Notes: generated from the letters alone by a model not told the origin. A stretch of 64,000 nucleotides of DNA from Trichomonas tenax (GCA_023091735.1 JALKBU010000122.1:1-64000), one strand, 5' to 3'; positions 30,121 through 40,747 are shown, counted from the stretch's first letter. Numbers and translations: made by a program.

Positions 30121-30559
30121 ATGTTTGATTCCGTCGACTTCCAGGAGTACTCGATCGACATCGCGACGCTCAGGAAGAGGTTCACGAAGCAGGAGGACCA
30201 GCTCATCCAGTACCTATATGAGAAGAAGGGCATCAAGAGCTGGGTCGAGATTGAAAAGAGGGTTCCGGAAGGACAGCGAGGCAGTGCAGAGACAGGTACA
30301 AGAACTACCTCTTCAAGGGCCTCGTTAAGCGTCCATGGACACAGGAAGAAGAACAAATCATCCTTTCCAAGTGTAGGATTTTTGGAGCTGTGTTAAGATA
30401 TCCACATTTCTCAACGGCAGAAGTGGAAACAACGTAAAGAACCGTTGGCATTAGTATCTCTGCAAGAGATACAGCGACAATCTCATGAATAGAACCGATA
30501 ACCAGGAGAACTCTGCCCAGAAGGAGTCCTGCGAGTCAATGCAGGAAGAAATACCATAA
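30121..30559 (+). pseudogene. Broken R2R3 Myb gene
   Basis: From the ATG at 30121 a Myb R2 start is readable (LRKRFTKQEDQLIQYLYEKKG...WVEIEKRVPEG). The next piece, CRDRYKNYLFKGLVKRPWTQ with EEEQIILSK, is in another frame from about 30285. The end of R3 (LNGRSGNNVKNRWH) is in the third frame from 30410 and meets a TAG at once; the tail then runs on to TAA at 30557-30559. At least two frameshifts plus an in-frame stop make this a clear pseudogene. About half its codons are GC-rich, unlike the surrounding AT-rich DNA, so decay is recent. Confidence 0.85.
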
Positions 30560-31290
30560 CCGGTTAACGTTTATCAGAAGATAACATTTCTAGAAATATT
30601 GACGAGTCGCCCATGGGAAATTATACTTCCTCATGAGGTCCACCACTATATGACTGTAGTCTGAGTGCGTCGTTCTTCTCCTTTTTCGATATATTTGTGA
30701 TTTTTTTGTTTATTTGTTTAATATCTTATTCGAATTAGCTGGTCCAATGCCTTTTGGTGTGTTTAGCGTACACCATTATGTCTTGTTGAATGGTTAAGAA
30801 TATAAATTTTCTATTGCATGATAAACAATATCGAATGGCTTTTGTTTGATAAAATTGCTTAGATATGAATTCTTATACAGGGTTCAGAAACACTAGCTTA
30901 GAACCAGCAAATGATAAAATCTCAAATTAATTATTAAAGCGTTTGACGAAAAGGATTTGAGATTTAGCTCTTATTGACATATCTGATATCAGGGTTAGAT
31001 TTGGATTCATAAAAATATTAAATACCAATTAAAGAGAGGAATGTTTGATCATTCTATTGAAATGAGGATAGTTTATATAATTGGCTATACGGCATTCTAT
31101 CAGAGCATATGACTGCTTATCAAAAGATTGCATTAATTTCACCACTGCCATTTTTTGCGAAATAATTTCATTTCCTTATTTCTATCATGATATAATATTT
31201 GTGTATTTAATTAGATGGTCAATAAAATATATGATAAAATGTGATACTAGACAATAAAAAAAAATAAAATGAAATCTCTATATATTTATA
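30560..31290. other. AT-rich intergenic region
   Basis: 731 bases between the Myb pseudogene and the 3' end of the CBF/Noc1 gene. No gene or RNA seen. Confidence 0.4.
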
Positions 31291-32919
31291 TTACTCTTCA
31301 TCATTAACATCATCATCGTCCTCGTTTTCGCCTTGGTTATCATCGAAGTCTGGAATAGATTCGAAGCCGAAGAAACCATTGTTGAGAAGCTCCTGGTCGT
31401 CTTCTGTGGCCTGCTTGATGCCAGCAATCCTCTTGAGCTGGCTCTCGACTGAGAAGTCATCGAATGGATCGCCGTCGTACTTGACTTCGGATAATTTGGC
31501 GATCTTCTGGGCGAGTTCCTTGACAGCTGGGTGGAAGCTGTTCATGTACATGTTCAAGATCCATGGGAATGTAACTGGGGCTGCCTCAGACTTTGGTGAA
31601 TCAGATCTGAAGTCGTACTTCTTCTCAAGCTCTGGATCAACCTTTGTGATCATTGTCTTCAAGTTTGGTTTGTCCTTGAAGATGTTTGCACAGAAGTAGA
31701 GAACGGAGACAGCAAACATATCGTTCATGTGGAGACCGACATGAAGAAGGCGGTGCAAGAACTGGCAGACGATTGTGTTGTCGTTTGTGGCCTTAAGAAC
31801 TTCGAGCATGAAGTTCAAGATCTGTGGGTGCTTTGTGGAGGATCCCAAATCTGGCGAGTTGAAGAATTTGTAGAAGAACTGGTAGAACTTTGGAGGGATC
31901 TGTCCGGCGTGTCTGTGGATGGAATAGAGCAATCTCAAAGCTGGGAGTGTTGTTGCGAATGAAGAGTGCTCAACATAAGAATAGAGAGGATCAATGATGT
32001 CCTGAATATCCTTTGGATCGCAGATCTCAGCACACTTCTGAGCCTGCTTCATAAGGGAAGCCATGACCTTGTTGTTGGCATCATCGTGCTTTGCAAGGAG
32101 AGGAATAAGCTCTCTGCGAACTGTGGCAAGAGCGTCCTTCGAAGCCTGCTTGTCGCCTCTCTCCAAGTTGAGCTGGCCGATGAACTTCAAAGCGCGCTTC
32201 TTTGCTGGCTCTGTGAACTTTGGCAAGCGGGACTGCAAGATCTTGATTGTCTCGTTTGTCATCTGTGGGTGCTGCTTGAGGACTGACTCGATCGTCTTTC
32301 CTGAAACGTTGGAGACAGCAGCAAGAGGGTCTCCGAACTTATCAACCAAAATGTTGAGCAAAACTTTCTCGTTCTCTCTTGTGAGGCGCAAAATGTCGCC
32401 AAGTGATCTGATTGCGTTATCTCTCAGGAATTCCTGCTGTGCGCGTGCTGCACGTTCGATGCGCTTGATGAACTCGTCGAAGTAGAACTTCAGCCTGTCC
32501 TCGAAGTAATAAATGAGCAAGTGGTTCTCTGGCGCATCTTTGAGGTTCTGATCACCGAATTTGCGCAAGAAACGCTTTGGAAGGAGTGTCTTTGTGTAGA
32601 TAGAGACACCGCAGTTCATAGCGTCGACCTGCATTCTTGGTTTGTCTGTAAGGAGCTCGTTTATTGTTTTGAGATATTCGAGCATCTGAAGTGGCTCATC
32701 TTGAGCTAAAACTTTGTAGGAAGCGAATTTATCCTTTATTGTACCTTTTTCGAGGAGATTTTCTGTAATTTCGTCGATTGATTGTTTTTCGATCCAGTTC
32801 TGGTAAATTTTCTCAGCTCTCTCGAAGGACCTCTTCACCTCGTGCGGCGGGACCTTCTCGATTTGCTGGTTTTTGATATACATAAGCTGATACCATGGAA
32901 CTCCACGCTTAAATTCCAT
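31291..32919 (-). CDS. CBF/Mak21 family protein (Noc1/CEBPZ-like)
   Basis: 542 residues. Helical family blocks are visible in order: KDKFASYKVL...P, the LLPKRFLRKFGDQNL block followed by a FEDRLKFYFDEFIKRIE helix, a central HEAT-like stretch, then ATTLPALRLLYSI, the FYQFFYKFFNSPDL block, and QFLHRLLHVGLHMNDMFAVS. These correspond to the conserved core of Noc1/Mak21/CEBPZ proteins, which accompany Noc2 in early 60S ribosomal subunit assembly in the nucleolus. The C-terminal 30 residues are very acidic (ENEDDDDVNDEE). The protein is shorter than yeast Noc1, lacking most of its C-terminal extension. The start is the only sensible ATG. Confidence 0.8.
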   Translation of the reverse strand: MEFKRGVPWYQLMYIKNQQIEKVPPHEVKRSFERAEKIYQNWIEKQSIDEITENLLEKGTIKDKFASYKVLAQDEPLQMLEYLKTINELLTDKPRMQVDAMNCGVSIYTKTLLPKRFLRKFGDQNLKDAPENHLLIYYFEDRLKFYFDEFIKRIERAARAQQEFLRDNAIRSLGDILRLTRENEKVLLNILVDKFGDPLAAVSNVSGKTIESVLKQHPQMTNETIKILQSRLPKFTEPAKKRALKFIGQLNLERGDKQASKDALATVRRELIPLLAKHDDANNKVMASLMKQAQKCAEICDPKDIQDIIDPLYSYVEHSSFATTLPALRLLYSIHRHAGQIPPKFYQFFYKFFNSPDLGSSTKHPQILNFMLEVLKATNDNTIVCQFLHRLLHVGLHMNDMFAVSVLYFCANIFKDKPNLKTMITKVDPELEKKYDFRSDSPKSEAAPVTFPWILNMYMNSFHPAVKELAQKIAKLSEVKYDGDPFDDFSVESQLKRIAGIKQATEDDQELLNNGFFGFESIPDFDDNQGENEDDDDVNDEE

Positions 32920-33814
32920 GAAAATTTTTGATTGAGATTTTTTTTTATTGAAGACACTTCATTAATTTGTTTGAAATCTGATGTGCCCATTACGTATAGT
33001 GCATATTTATTGACTTTTTTTCGACAATATCATTTTTTTTTTCTTTTTTGATTCAACCAAGGAAAGATAGGGGGACTAAAAATTACTGGAGATTTCACCT
33101 TGAAGCTCTAGTATTGAATTAAATAAACTCCATATATGAACATATTAGAATATGGGAAAAAGATGTCTGGGACTGGGACAAAATAGAACAACGTGCTTTT
33201 CTGACATGTAACTTATTTTTGACATGTAAAGTCAAGATGTCAAAATAAAGGAAAGTGAGGTGTTTGCGCGGGAAAAAAATGGAAAAGTGTCAATAGGTTG
33301 AAATGGATTGAACTCAATGTTGGAAACCAAATTAGACTTCATTGTGAGTAGTTGTGACCTCATTGTGAAGGATGACCTGGTGATCTTGCAGAGATGCATC
33401 CAGATGCATATTCAACAGAAGCATGATTCGATGCATGGCGAGGTCTGCCTGATACTTTCAAAGCCCTCGAGTGGCCAAGCCAGGCCCTAACAAGAACCCA
33501 CTTATTGATTCAATTTTTAATACACATTACATTTTCACTTTTGATATTAATATATTATTTTTTTTTTCTATTTTTTTATTATTTCACAGATACCTTTTTC
33601 ATTACAAGATTATTTTCATATTATTACTTATTCTCATAATTATTAATATATCATTAAATTCATAATTAATTGTTCTTGAATTATGAATTAGATAATGTTT
33701 TCATATTACGTTCATTTTATATACTGATTTATATTATTTAGATTCTCAATTTGATCCTTATATTCTTTGTAAAATTCGTTTTTTACTAAATTTTTTTTTT
33801 CTTCAAATTATTTG

Positions 33815-34066
33815 TTTATAATTCATATTTACCATGCAAGAAGGGATAATTTCGACCGAGTTTCTTGGTTTGGAGTGCAACAAAAATTTGCAATGAACTA
33901 CCTTTATGGTCTTCATACTCAGCGTGAAGTTTCAATCTATAAATGTCATTATTGTTTAGACTATAAAGATTTTTATAACACTTTTTATAAAGGTGACAAT
34001 ATGCCTGCGCAAAAAAGTGACGATTTATTTATGAAAAGTGACTTTAAGGTTCGGGTCACTTTTTGA
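33815..34066 (+). pseudogene. Possible short gene relic
   Basis: An open stretch whose only ATG is at 33893 (57 codons). It reads VSWFGVQQKFAMNYLYGLHT then IYKCHYCLDYKDFYNTFYK, which looks like real protein sequence with a CxxC pair but matches no family I know. Its 3' half overlaps the AAAGTGAC motif cluster. Confidence 0.25.
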
Positions 34067-34078
34067 TGTTCACTTTTG
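34012..34078. promoter_or_regulatory. Cluster of AAAGTGAC motifs, both orientations
   Basis: AAAAAAGTGAC (34011-34021), GAAAAGTGAC (34033-34042), GTCACTTTTT (34055-34064) and TCACTTTTG (34070-34078), with a related AAGGTGACAA just upstream. The same motif occurs singly near start codons of several genes here. No gene begins right after the cluster. Confidence 0.4.
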
Positions 34079-34293
34079 TCCTATACTCAAAGATTTCTTT
34101 GCATCATGCAAAAAAATAGAACTAAAAATTAAAAGAGTATGTTTGCATAAATTTTAGAAAATGTTATTTGAAAAATAATATTTTCATGATTCTAGGGCTA
34201 ATATTGAATATTTTTTCAAAATAAACAATGGATATTAGATTCCAGAATTTTATAAAATTATTAAATAGCAAAAATCCAAAACCAGAACCTTAA

Positions 34294-34360
34294 GTTCTTT
34301 AGCCTAATGGTATAGCTTCCGCAGACCTGGTTCGATTCCAGGTGAATCACACTTTTTTTT
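34294..34360 (+). pseudogene. tRNA-derived Pol III unit lacking the anticodon arm
   Basis: An A-box TAGCCTAATGG (34300-34310) and a perfect B-box GGTTCGATTCC (34329-34339) within a correct 5-bp T-arm (CCTGG/CCAGG, 34326-34342), followed by eight T (34353-34360). The D arm is tRNA-like, but only about 15 bases separate it from the T arm instead of the normal anticodon arm plus variable loop. The 5' and 3' acceptor strands do not pair. It is best read as a tRNA pseudogene with an internal deletion, still able in principle to attract Pol III. Confidence 0.6.
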
Positions 34361-35449
34361 AATTTCTATAATGAACAAAATTACCTCCATATTGTTAATT
34401 GTGTAGTTTGAAGCTTAAGATAATATAAACACTTTTACTAGTAAAACCATAATATATTAGTTTTATATTACATCACTATTACACATGAATGAAGAATATT
34501 GTGAAAAAATCAGTTTATCTTACAGAAACCTCATGATTAACTCTACATAGTATGTACAAACGAACAATATAGCTTAACCATAAATAACCGCCAGATTGAA
34601 GAACTTTTATTCAAATTTGAGTAATTTTGACATCTATATATTAAAATATTGGGGTAGATGTCATACGAGATAGTAGGTTAACTAAAATTCGAACATGGTG
34701 CAAGATCATGTCGGCTTTATTTGCGCGATTCAAATCGTTTCTCAAAATTGTCAAGAGCGATTTGACTAATAATCTGCAATGAGCATGCATGGTGTGCACT
34801 ATGTATTATTGCTGAGTGATGAGCGTGTAGCTCCTTTAATTTGTGAGATACGAAATTTCGAAAAATAATATATAGTTAACGTCATTAAAGTGCTTCTCTT
34901 GCTGATGGAACCATCTGGTTTAAGTTTCATGGTGAAACAACAAGTTCGAGATCAAAATTAAAATTTGTTTCACAAAACAGGCTATGTTCTGCTTTTCATT
35001 CAAATAAGAACACTCTATATCTCGTGTCAATTATATTGTGTATGTAAGAACAAGCTGTGCACGGTATTGACCTCTCCATCTAAACTATTACGGACGTTAA
35101 AAATATTTAAGGTTAAAACATCTACCTTTAACCAAGTCTTCCTCATTATAACTATTTTTGATGGATAAATAACTTTTGATTATATGAAATTCTTGTTGCT
35201 TATCACTTAGTTTGATAGTTGGACTCTAAAAATGAATTTTCAACCAATGTTCTAAAATTGATCAATGAGATACTATACTTCATACTCTGCAATCTATTTT
35301 TATCTCAACAATGGATTTTGATCATTTCAATATCAAATGAATCGAAAATATACACATTTGAGAATCAAAACTCAATGAATGAGTTTGGATCAAAGAGTTT
35401 ATATAAAATACGTGAAGAAAGATGATTGGTACCGTGATTGATGAAGTGA
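34361..35449. other. AT-rich intergenic region
   Basis: No gene or RNA recognised up to the MITE target duplication at 35450. It contains a small hairpin GTTTCATGGTGAAAC at about 34925-34939. Confidence 0.35.
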
Positions 35450-35457
35450 GAGCGACA

Positions 35458-36056
35458 AGAAGTGTATCAACTCTGGAGGTCAGAACCAGATCAAACATGT
35501 ATGGGCAAATATAACTCTTGTGTGATGCCATACATAGTTGTAGTGTTAAACATATATAATATTGTTTCATATTTTTCATTAACAATTTGATATCAGCTTA
35601 TTATTGAGTAAATAACAATATTTATTATAAATATATCACATGCCAACAACATAGTAACATATTACAAATAATACATAATACAAGCTCCTAATTGAATAAT
35701 TGTTCAGTATCTTAACTCATAAATACACGAAATCATTGCGGAGACGATAATATACATAGATGCACGCACAAATTACATGTTTTTAATGTGATGCACCAAC
35801 TTATACTCATAGCCTCCCAATGAAATTGCTGAAATTATTGATTAATAAAAATAAAGTGTTCAAAATAAAAACGATGGAAAAATAATTCGCATCATATATA
35901 CTATTTTATTAATGTAAACAGTGTCAAATAAATTGTGAAAAAACGTGACTTTTAACCTTATCCACTTTTTAAAATATGTTTATTATAACATTTACATAAT
36001 GGTAATTTTGCCAATTTTGGTCGCTAAAAACCAAATTTGAGAGTTAAAACACTTCT
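35458..36056 (+). mobile_element. MITE copy 2 (599 bp)
   Basis: Same element as at 8994-9599, with the same 17-bp imperfect terminal inverted repeats. It is flanked by GAGCGACA at 35450-35457 and 36057-36064. A 6-bp internal deletion near 36000 relative to copies 1 and 3 accounts for its shorter length. The right end lies 28 bp upstream of the ATG of the next gene. Confidence 0.85.
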
Positions 36057-36083
36057 GAGCGACAATTTCTTTGTGAATTTCAG

Positions 36084-39071
36084 ATGAAAGATACCCTCAA
36101 ATCTCTTTACAAAGGGATTCGAGGGAACTCAAATCCGACGCAGGAGATGCTCGGCGAGTACTTCCAGACGCTCCACCAGTGGCTGTACTCTGTCTACAGC
36201 GAGAAAGAAACATTCACGAAAAATTTGTCGCCAAAGGGATTTGTTATAGACAACATCGCCCAGGTGGCCGATCTCTGTCGCAAGCACAAGGATAAATGCA
36301 AACTTCTCTTAATTAACATTTTCGAGATATTCAAGATCGTAACAAATCCGGTTGTTCACATCGATATACGAACTGCATCGTGGAAGTATCTGATGCTCGT
36401 GATAAATGCGTTCTCCGACTTGTTTCCTTTCCATATATGGGAACCAAATATCCTCAAAGCATTCGGAATGGACGATGAAAGCCGTAACGATACAACCCTC
36501 AAGATTGATTCTCAACGAATATTCGAGCAAACGAAAGAAATCATCAAATTCAATGCAAACGTTGACATTAAGCTTCTTTACTATTGGGCGGAAATCTACG
36601 TCGTCATCATATTCCCTCTGATATTAAACGGCACCATTGACTATGAAACTGGAAAATTCTGTATTTATCTGATTCTCAACAATTTAATCACGAAAACACA
36701 AAATTCTAAATACCCTACGCCCTTCGCCGACATCCCTGTTCTCGGTGTCAAAGGTGTAACAGAGAAATTCGATCAACAATTCTGTTATAATATCGTTTCC
36801 GGCTTAACTTTCTTCAACTACAATGACTTCGAAACAAACCCATTCATTTTTCAATCGATTATATCCATTACAAGCAAATTCATCAACGGAGCTTTCTCTT
36901 TTCAAGGGGAAGAAATTTCCATAGACCCGGCGATCAGAGATAAACCAGAATTCACTTTGATTCACATGATATACACAATTTCTGTCGAGTCTGTAAATAT
37001 AATTTCGAAAATATCTTTCCATCCTGAAATCTGCTACGAATTGGTCAATTTGTTCGTGGGGCTGTTCGATGTATACAACAAAAGCGTTGTTGACCCGAAT
37101 GAGAAGTCATCGATCATCATCAATCACTTGATTCGAACTCGTTTATTTTTGTCGCAGTATTCCGCTTTCTCCAAGAACTTTAAGATATTGTCTCACTTCT
37201 GCAGAGTCGCGTTCGAGCAGTGTGACCCGACGTTCTTCCAGCAATTCGTGATTACAGTTTTGAACGTTCTCATTGACTGCTGTGCAACTGATTATGACGT
37301 CTTGCAGATGATATGTGAATGCATTATTACCGGTGCAGAGAGGCTTGGAATGGTCAAAGAGCTGAGATGCATCCTCGCGCACATGGCTTCACAATTAGCT
37401 TTGATTTCCTTCCGCCTCCTTTCAGACATCCAAGGCGGAATTTCCAACCATGTTTTGTATGACCTGACGCAGCTTAAGTTGACAGATAGGGATGGATATG
37501 AGTGCGAAACCCCTCTGATGAGGCTTTACATGTTCCAGCCTGACCTTTGTACAGAGAAGCACGCTGCAGAGATCTTTGTGTCGAACTTCCTGAGAGCATT
37601 CTCTGTCAGAGATAACAGCTTTGTTGTCACGATATTTGCGAAAACATGGATAGGAGAGATGCGACGCTATAATTCCACAAGTGTTGAATTCCTTCTCAGC
37701 AATCTTCTCGATGCACTCAATGTAATCACACCAAGAGCTTTCATCACCACAGCCCAAATGGTTGTCGATATTTCGCTTTCTTCCGGCAAAGCAGGAATTC
37801 CTCCAACAGCAGCTGCCAAATTCATCAAAAACATTTTCGAGGGAATGCAGAAAGATTGCCACGAAATCAAAAGCATTGCAGCAACGTCTGGCATGAGGTT
37901 CTTCCTTGCCGGACAGACACTTGGAAGTGCGCTTGTTCCCAAAGTTCTCGAATACCTAACAACAGCTCAAAGCGGAAAGCTCCCAAGCGTAACGCAAAAC
38001 TTTCTTATCAGCTGCCTTTCAATGGCTGTTGCTTCTGGGCAGAAACCTTTGATTGACAGTGTGTTGACAATTGTTAAGAAATCAACAATAACTGAAGATT
38101 TTGTTTCTACCGTTCTCATTGTCTTATCTGGTGCGGAAACGTTTCACCAAGAATTTAGAGAGTTTATTGAATTATTCATTCTCACCCCAGGAAGTCTTTC
38201 TGGTGATGCTTTCTTGCTCACTGCCCCACTGCTATTCGACGAACTAACTAAGGCTGACAGCGACTTTTTCGAAGTTCTTGTTTCTGCAATTCCCGGAATG
38301 GACGATTTTGAGAACCAAGGAAACTTCCCTGTGCTATCTTTGTTTGCAATGCTTCTCATCGCGGCAATTGGCAACAGACAAAAGTACCAAGCTCTCATTG
38401 CAAAGGCAGTCCAGTTTTATCACCTATTTTTCGAAAACGACGAACCAAAGTATGTGGCGGAAGATCACGACTCGTGGCTGCATGTATTCATGCGCCCAAC
38501 GACAGTTTACAACACTGAGGAATTCGTTTATAAGACTTACTCATATAACCACAACTACATTGGTCTCGTCAGCAACGCCAACAGCATTGCGGGTCACAGC
38601 ATGCATAACAGCTTCAGATACGACATTGATGGCAATATCATGTTCTTATTCAGCTCAATGCCACAGCTAACTGAGTGCCCAGACCTCGGCACTCAAACAC
38701 CAAAGCCCTGCATCACTGTGAGCGTTCAGGCGTCAACGTGCTACAGGGAGGAGCAATTTTTATCCATTTTGGGAGCGATGACAAATGAAGGATACAGAAT
38801 TCGTCTGACGCCATTTGTTGACATCAAGTTTGAATCCAAAGAGAATGCAGAGTACGCAATATGCTTCTCCAGGAATATTGCCGACACCAATCCAACCATG
38901 TTCACGCTGTTCCCAGCTCACAGGAACTTCCTCTGCCTGTCCATACACGGTCATAAAGTCCCGACCGCAAAGCAGGGCCGCTATATCCTCTCCATTCGAG
39001 ACGCAGCGATGATCATCCTCACATCGATCCTCGTCTCGTACATGAGGAGAATTATCAGTAATCGCGTTTAG
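36084..39071 (+). CDS. Large helical protein, unknown
   Basis: 995 residues, intact, ATG at 36084. Residues 1-800 are helical, ARM/HEAT-like. The last 190 residues turn to a mixed alpha/beta segment (EEFVYKTYSYNHNYIGLV, GNIMFLFSSMPQL, FLSILGAMTNEGYRIRL) and end in a helix rich in Arg. The arrangement of a long solenoid with a C-terminal alpha/beta domain recalls the RalGAP/tuberin class, but the RapGAP Asn-thumb motif is not visible, so no function is assigned. Only 19 bp separate the MITE target duplication from the ATG. The B56-like gene follows in the same direction after 70 bp. Confidence 0.8.
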   Translation: MKDTLKSLYKGIRGNSNPTQEMLGEYFQTLHQWLYSVYSEKETFTKNLSPKGFVIDNIAQVADLCRKHKDKCKLLLINIFEIFKIVTNPVVHIDIRTASWKYLMLVINAFSDLFPFHIWEPNILKAFGMDDESRNDTTLKIDSQRIFEQTKEIIKFNANVDIKLLYYWAEIYVVIIFPLILNGTIDYETGKFCIYLILNNLITKTQNSKYPTPFADIPVLGVKGVTEKFDQQFCYNIVSGLTFFNYNDFETNPFIFQSIISITSKFINGAFSFQGEEISIDPAIRDKPEFTLIHMIYTISVESVNIISKISFHPEICYELVNLFVGLFDVYNKSVVDPNEKSSIIINHLIRTRLFLSQYSAFSKNFKILSHFCRVAFEQCDPTFFQQFVITVLNVLIDCCATDYDVLQMICECIITGAERLGMVKELRCILAHMASQLALISFRLLSDIQGGISNHVLYDLTQLKLTDRDGYECETPLMRLYMFQPDLCTEKHAAEIFVSNFLRAFSVRDNSFVVTIFAKTWIGEMRRYNSTSVEFLLSNLLDALNVITPRAFITTAQMVVDISLSSGKAGIPPTAAAKFIKNIFEGMQKDCHEIKSIAATSGMRFFLAGQTLGSALVPKVLEYLTTAQSGKLPSVTQNFLISCLSMAVASGQKPLIDSVLTIVKKSTITEDFVSTVLIVLSGAETFHQEFREFIELFILTPGSLSGDAFLLTAPLLFDELTKADSDFFEVLVSAIPGMDDFENQGNFPVLSLFAMLLIAAIGNRQKYQALIAKAVQFYHLFFENDEPKYVAEDHDSWLHVFMRPTTVYNTEEFVYKTYSYNHNYIGLVSNANSIAGHSMHNSFRYDIDGNIMFLFSSMPQLTECPDLGTQTPKPCITVSVQASTCYREEQFLSILGAMTNEGYRIRLTPFVDIKFESKENAEYAICFSRNIADTNPTMFTLFPAHRNFLCLSIHGHKVPTAKQGRYILSIRDAAMIILTSILVSYMRRIISNRV

Positions 39072-39116
39072 TTTTATTTGTATTTTTTTGCTTATGTAAA
39101 ATTAATTTTGTAACAA

Positions 39117-39129
39117 GTAAAAAGTGACA
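39117..39129 (+). promoter_or_regulatory. AAAAAGTGACAC motif
   Basis: 13-25 bp upstream of the B56-like ATG, sense orientation. Confidence 0.4.
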
Positions 39130-39141
39130 CAGAAAGCGAGT

Positions 39142-40563
39142 ATGAATCTCATAGGGCCCAAAATCATTTCGCTTTCTGTGAAGCACCCTGCGCGGCTCCC
39201 TTCGATAAACATACACGAGCCGCAGCAGTCGGCGAACAGAAAAACTTCTTCTCGAAGATCAGCGAAAAACCAAATTCCGTCACCGCGGCCTTCCTACAAG
39301 ATCAACATGCTCGTGAAGGACTTGCCGATCGCTTCCCCACGCGCTTCGTCGAAGAGACCCGTCCAGATGCCTTCACCGCCGCAATCTCCAAGATCACCAC
39401 GACAAAATGGGAATTATACGATGACGCTCAGCGATAAGATCACATACATGACAGAAAACCCAGTTGTTTCGCCTCTCGTCGATTTCGACAAAAAAGTCGA
39501 AACCTTAATGCAGATATTGCACATTTTGAACAAAATCGAGTCGAACTACTCTCTATTTCAGCAGTGCCTTGAGCTGCTCGTCAGGATGATATCTATACAC
39601 ATCTTTCAACCGTTACCGAAATTCTCGCCTTTTCTCCTCTACTCAGAGACGAAAGTCGCCGTGTCCAGGCAGTTCTGGCCGGCGTTATCAATAGTATACA
39701 AAATTCTCGCGTTTATCACGAAAAAATATACGATATCAGATCTAAGCCCATTTATAACTCGCGATTTCATCAGGAACTTGATGAACATTCTTCAGTCGCC
39801 TGATTCCAATGAATCTCTTGCTGCCGAAGATTGTATAACTGAAATATTCGACAAGTTTCAAAAGCATCAAATATATATTTTTAAGATTGCAGCTTCTATG
39901 TTAAATGCGTTCATAGACGGAGAGATAAACTTCATTGCTGTTGCTCCTTGCATCAGACTCACTCACTATTATCTGATTTTTAATGCAGCACATCACAGCG
40001 ACTATGCGAGCGTTGCATCTTCACTCATCGCGCCTCTTCTCTCCAGGCACTACTCTGCGGACTTCTTTGACGATTGCGATAAATTGATTCTCTTCCTTTG
40101 CGATGCAGACCCTCAACTTCCGCTTTTCTTCACGCAGTACTTCATTGCGCATTTCCCCCAGACGGACACGAACAAGATGTGCCTCTTTTTGCCTCTCCTA
40201 GAAAGACTTTTCGTTAGACTCACTCAGCAAGCGAGAAACACTGTGTCTGCACCTTTCCTCTCACTGATTGCAGATGGTATCTGTTCTCCGAACTTCAAGC
40301 TCAACATATCAGCGCTTGCACTCGTCAACAGGCAGTTTCTGTGCCTATTTGCACCACAGTCACCGGCGAGAGCTCTAATGCCCGCAGTGACGCGTGCGAA
40401 GCCTCACTGGAACGACGGTGTGCGTGACCTGGCCGCTGCAGCAGCGAAGATTCTTCTGGACTTCGACAGAGGCGCGATCAGGGCGGCGCAGCACCAGAAA
40501 GAGCGCGAAGAGAAGAGGGAGAAGGATCGGGAGGCGTTCTGGAAGAGCATCGGATCAATATAG
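39142..40563 (+). CDS. PP2A regulatory subunit B56-like
   Basis: 473 residues from the ATG at 39142; the frame is open to a GTG inside the promoter motif. The N-terminal 100 residues are basic, Ser/Pro-rich and probably unstructured. The rest follows the B56 HEAT-repeat order: WPALSIVYKILAFI (WPHLQLVYEFFLRF), DFIRNLMNILQSPD (ELFDSEDPRER), the next block AAEDCITEIFDKF, then INFIAVAPCIRLTHYYLIF, APLLSRHYSADFFDDCDKLILF and a final helix series. B56 subunits direct the PP2A catalytic dimer to substrates in mitosis and signalling. It is divergent in sequence; the order of helices carries the call. The C-terminus is Lys/Arg/Glu-rich (EKREKDREAFW). Confidence 0.65.
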   Translation: MNLIGPKIISLSVKHPARLPSINIHEPQQSANRKTSSRRSAKNQIPSPRPSYKINMLVKDLPIASPRASSKRPVQMPSPPQSPRSPRQNGNYTMTLSDKITYMTENPVVSPLVDFDKKVETLMQILHILNKIESNYSLFQQCLELLVRMISIHIFQPLPKFSPFLLYSETKVAVSRQFWPALSIVYKILAFITKKYTISDLSPFITRDFIRNLMNILQSPDSNESLAAEDCITEIFDKFQKHQIYIFKIAASMLNAFIDGEINFIAVAPCIRLTHYYLIFNAAHHSDYASVASSLIAPLLSRHYSADFFDDCDKLILFLCDADPQLPLFFTQYFIAHFPQTDTNKMCLFLPLLERLFVRLTQQARNTVSAPFLSLIADGICSPNFKLNISALALVNRQFLCLFAPQSPARALMPAVTRAKPHWNDGVRDLAAAAAKILLDFDRGAIRAAQHQKEREEKREKDREAFWKSIGSI

Positions 40564-40747
40564 TTTTGTTTGTATGTAAATGATATGTCTGTTTTCCTAT
40601 GTAAACCGTTCGAAAATCTTCTATCAATTTTGAATAGAGAGTTAATTGAGAAAAACCGTTTAAAATTTTGTTCTATACATGAAATAGTATTCGAAATTCA
40701 TCAGCGAAAAAGTGCTGGAAAACTGACAAAATTTTTTTCGTACAAAG

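Larger units (their letters stand above)
32920..34293. other. Gene desert, very AT-rich
   Basis: No intact gene. 33200-33235 has two direct copies of GACATGTAA. 33490-33810 is extremely AT-rich. A short ATG frame (57 codons at 33317-33490) has no support. 33815-34066 shows a possible coding relic, and 33990-34080 a cluster of AAAGTGAC motifs. Confidence 0.45.

Noticed and set aside
33317..33490. 57-codon ATG frame
   Set aside because: Partly made of ATGCAT-type repeats and without coding composition; an AAAAGTGTCAAT motif precedes it but that is not enough.
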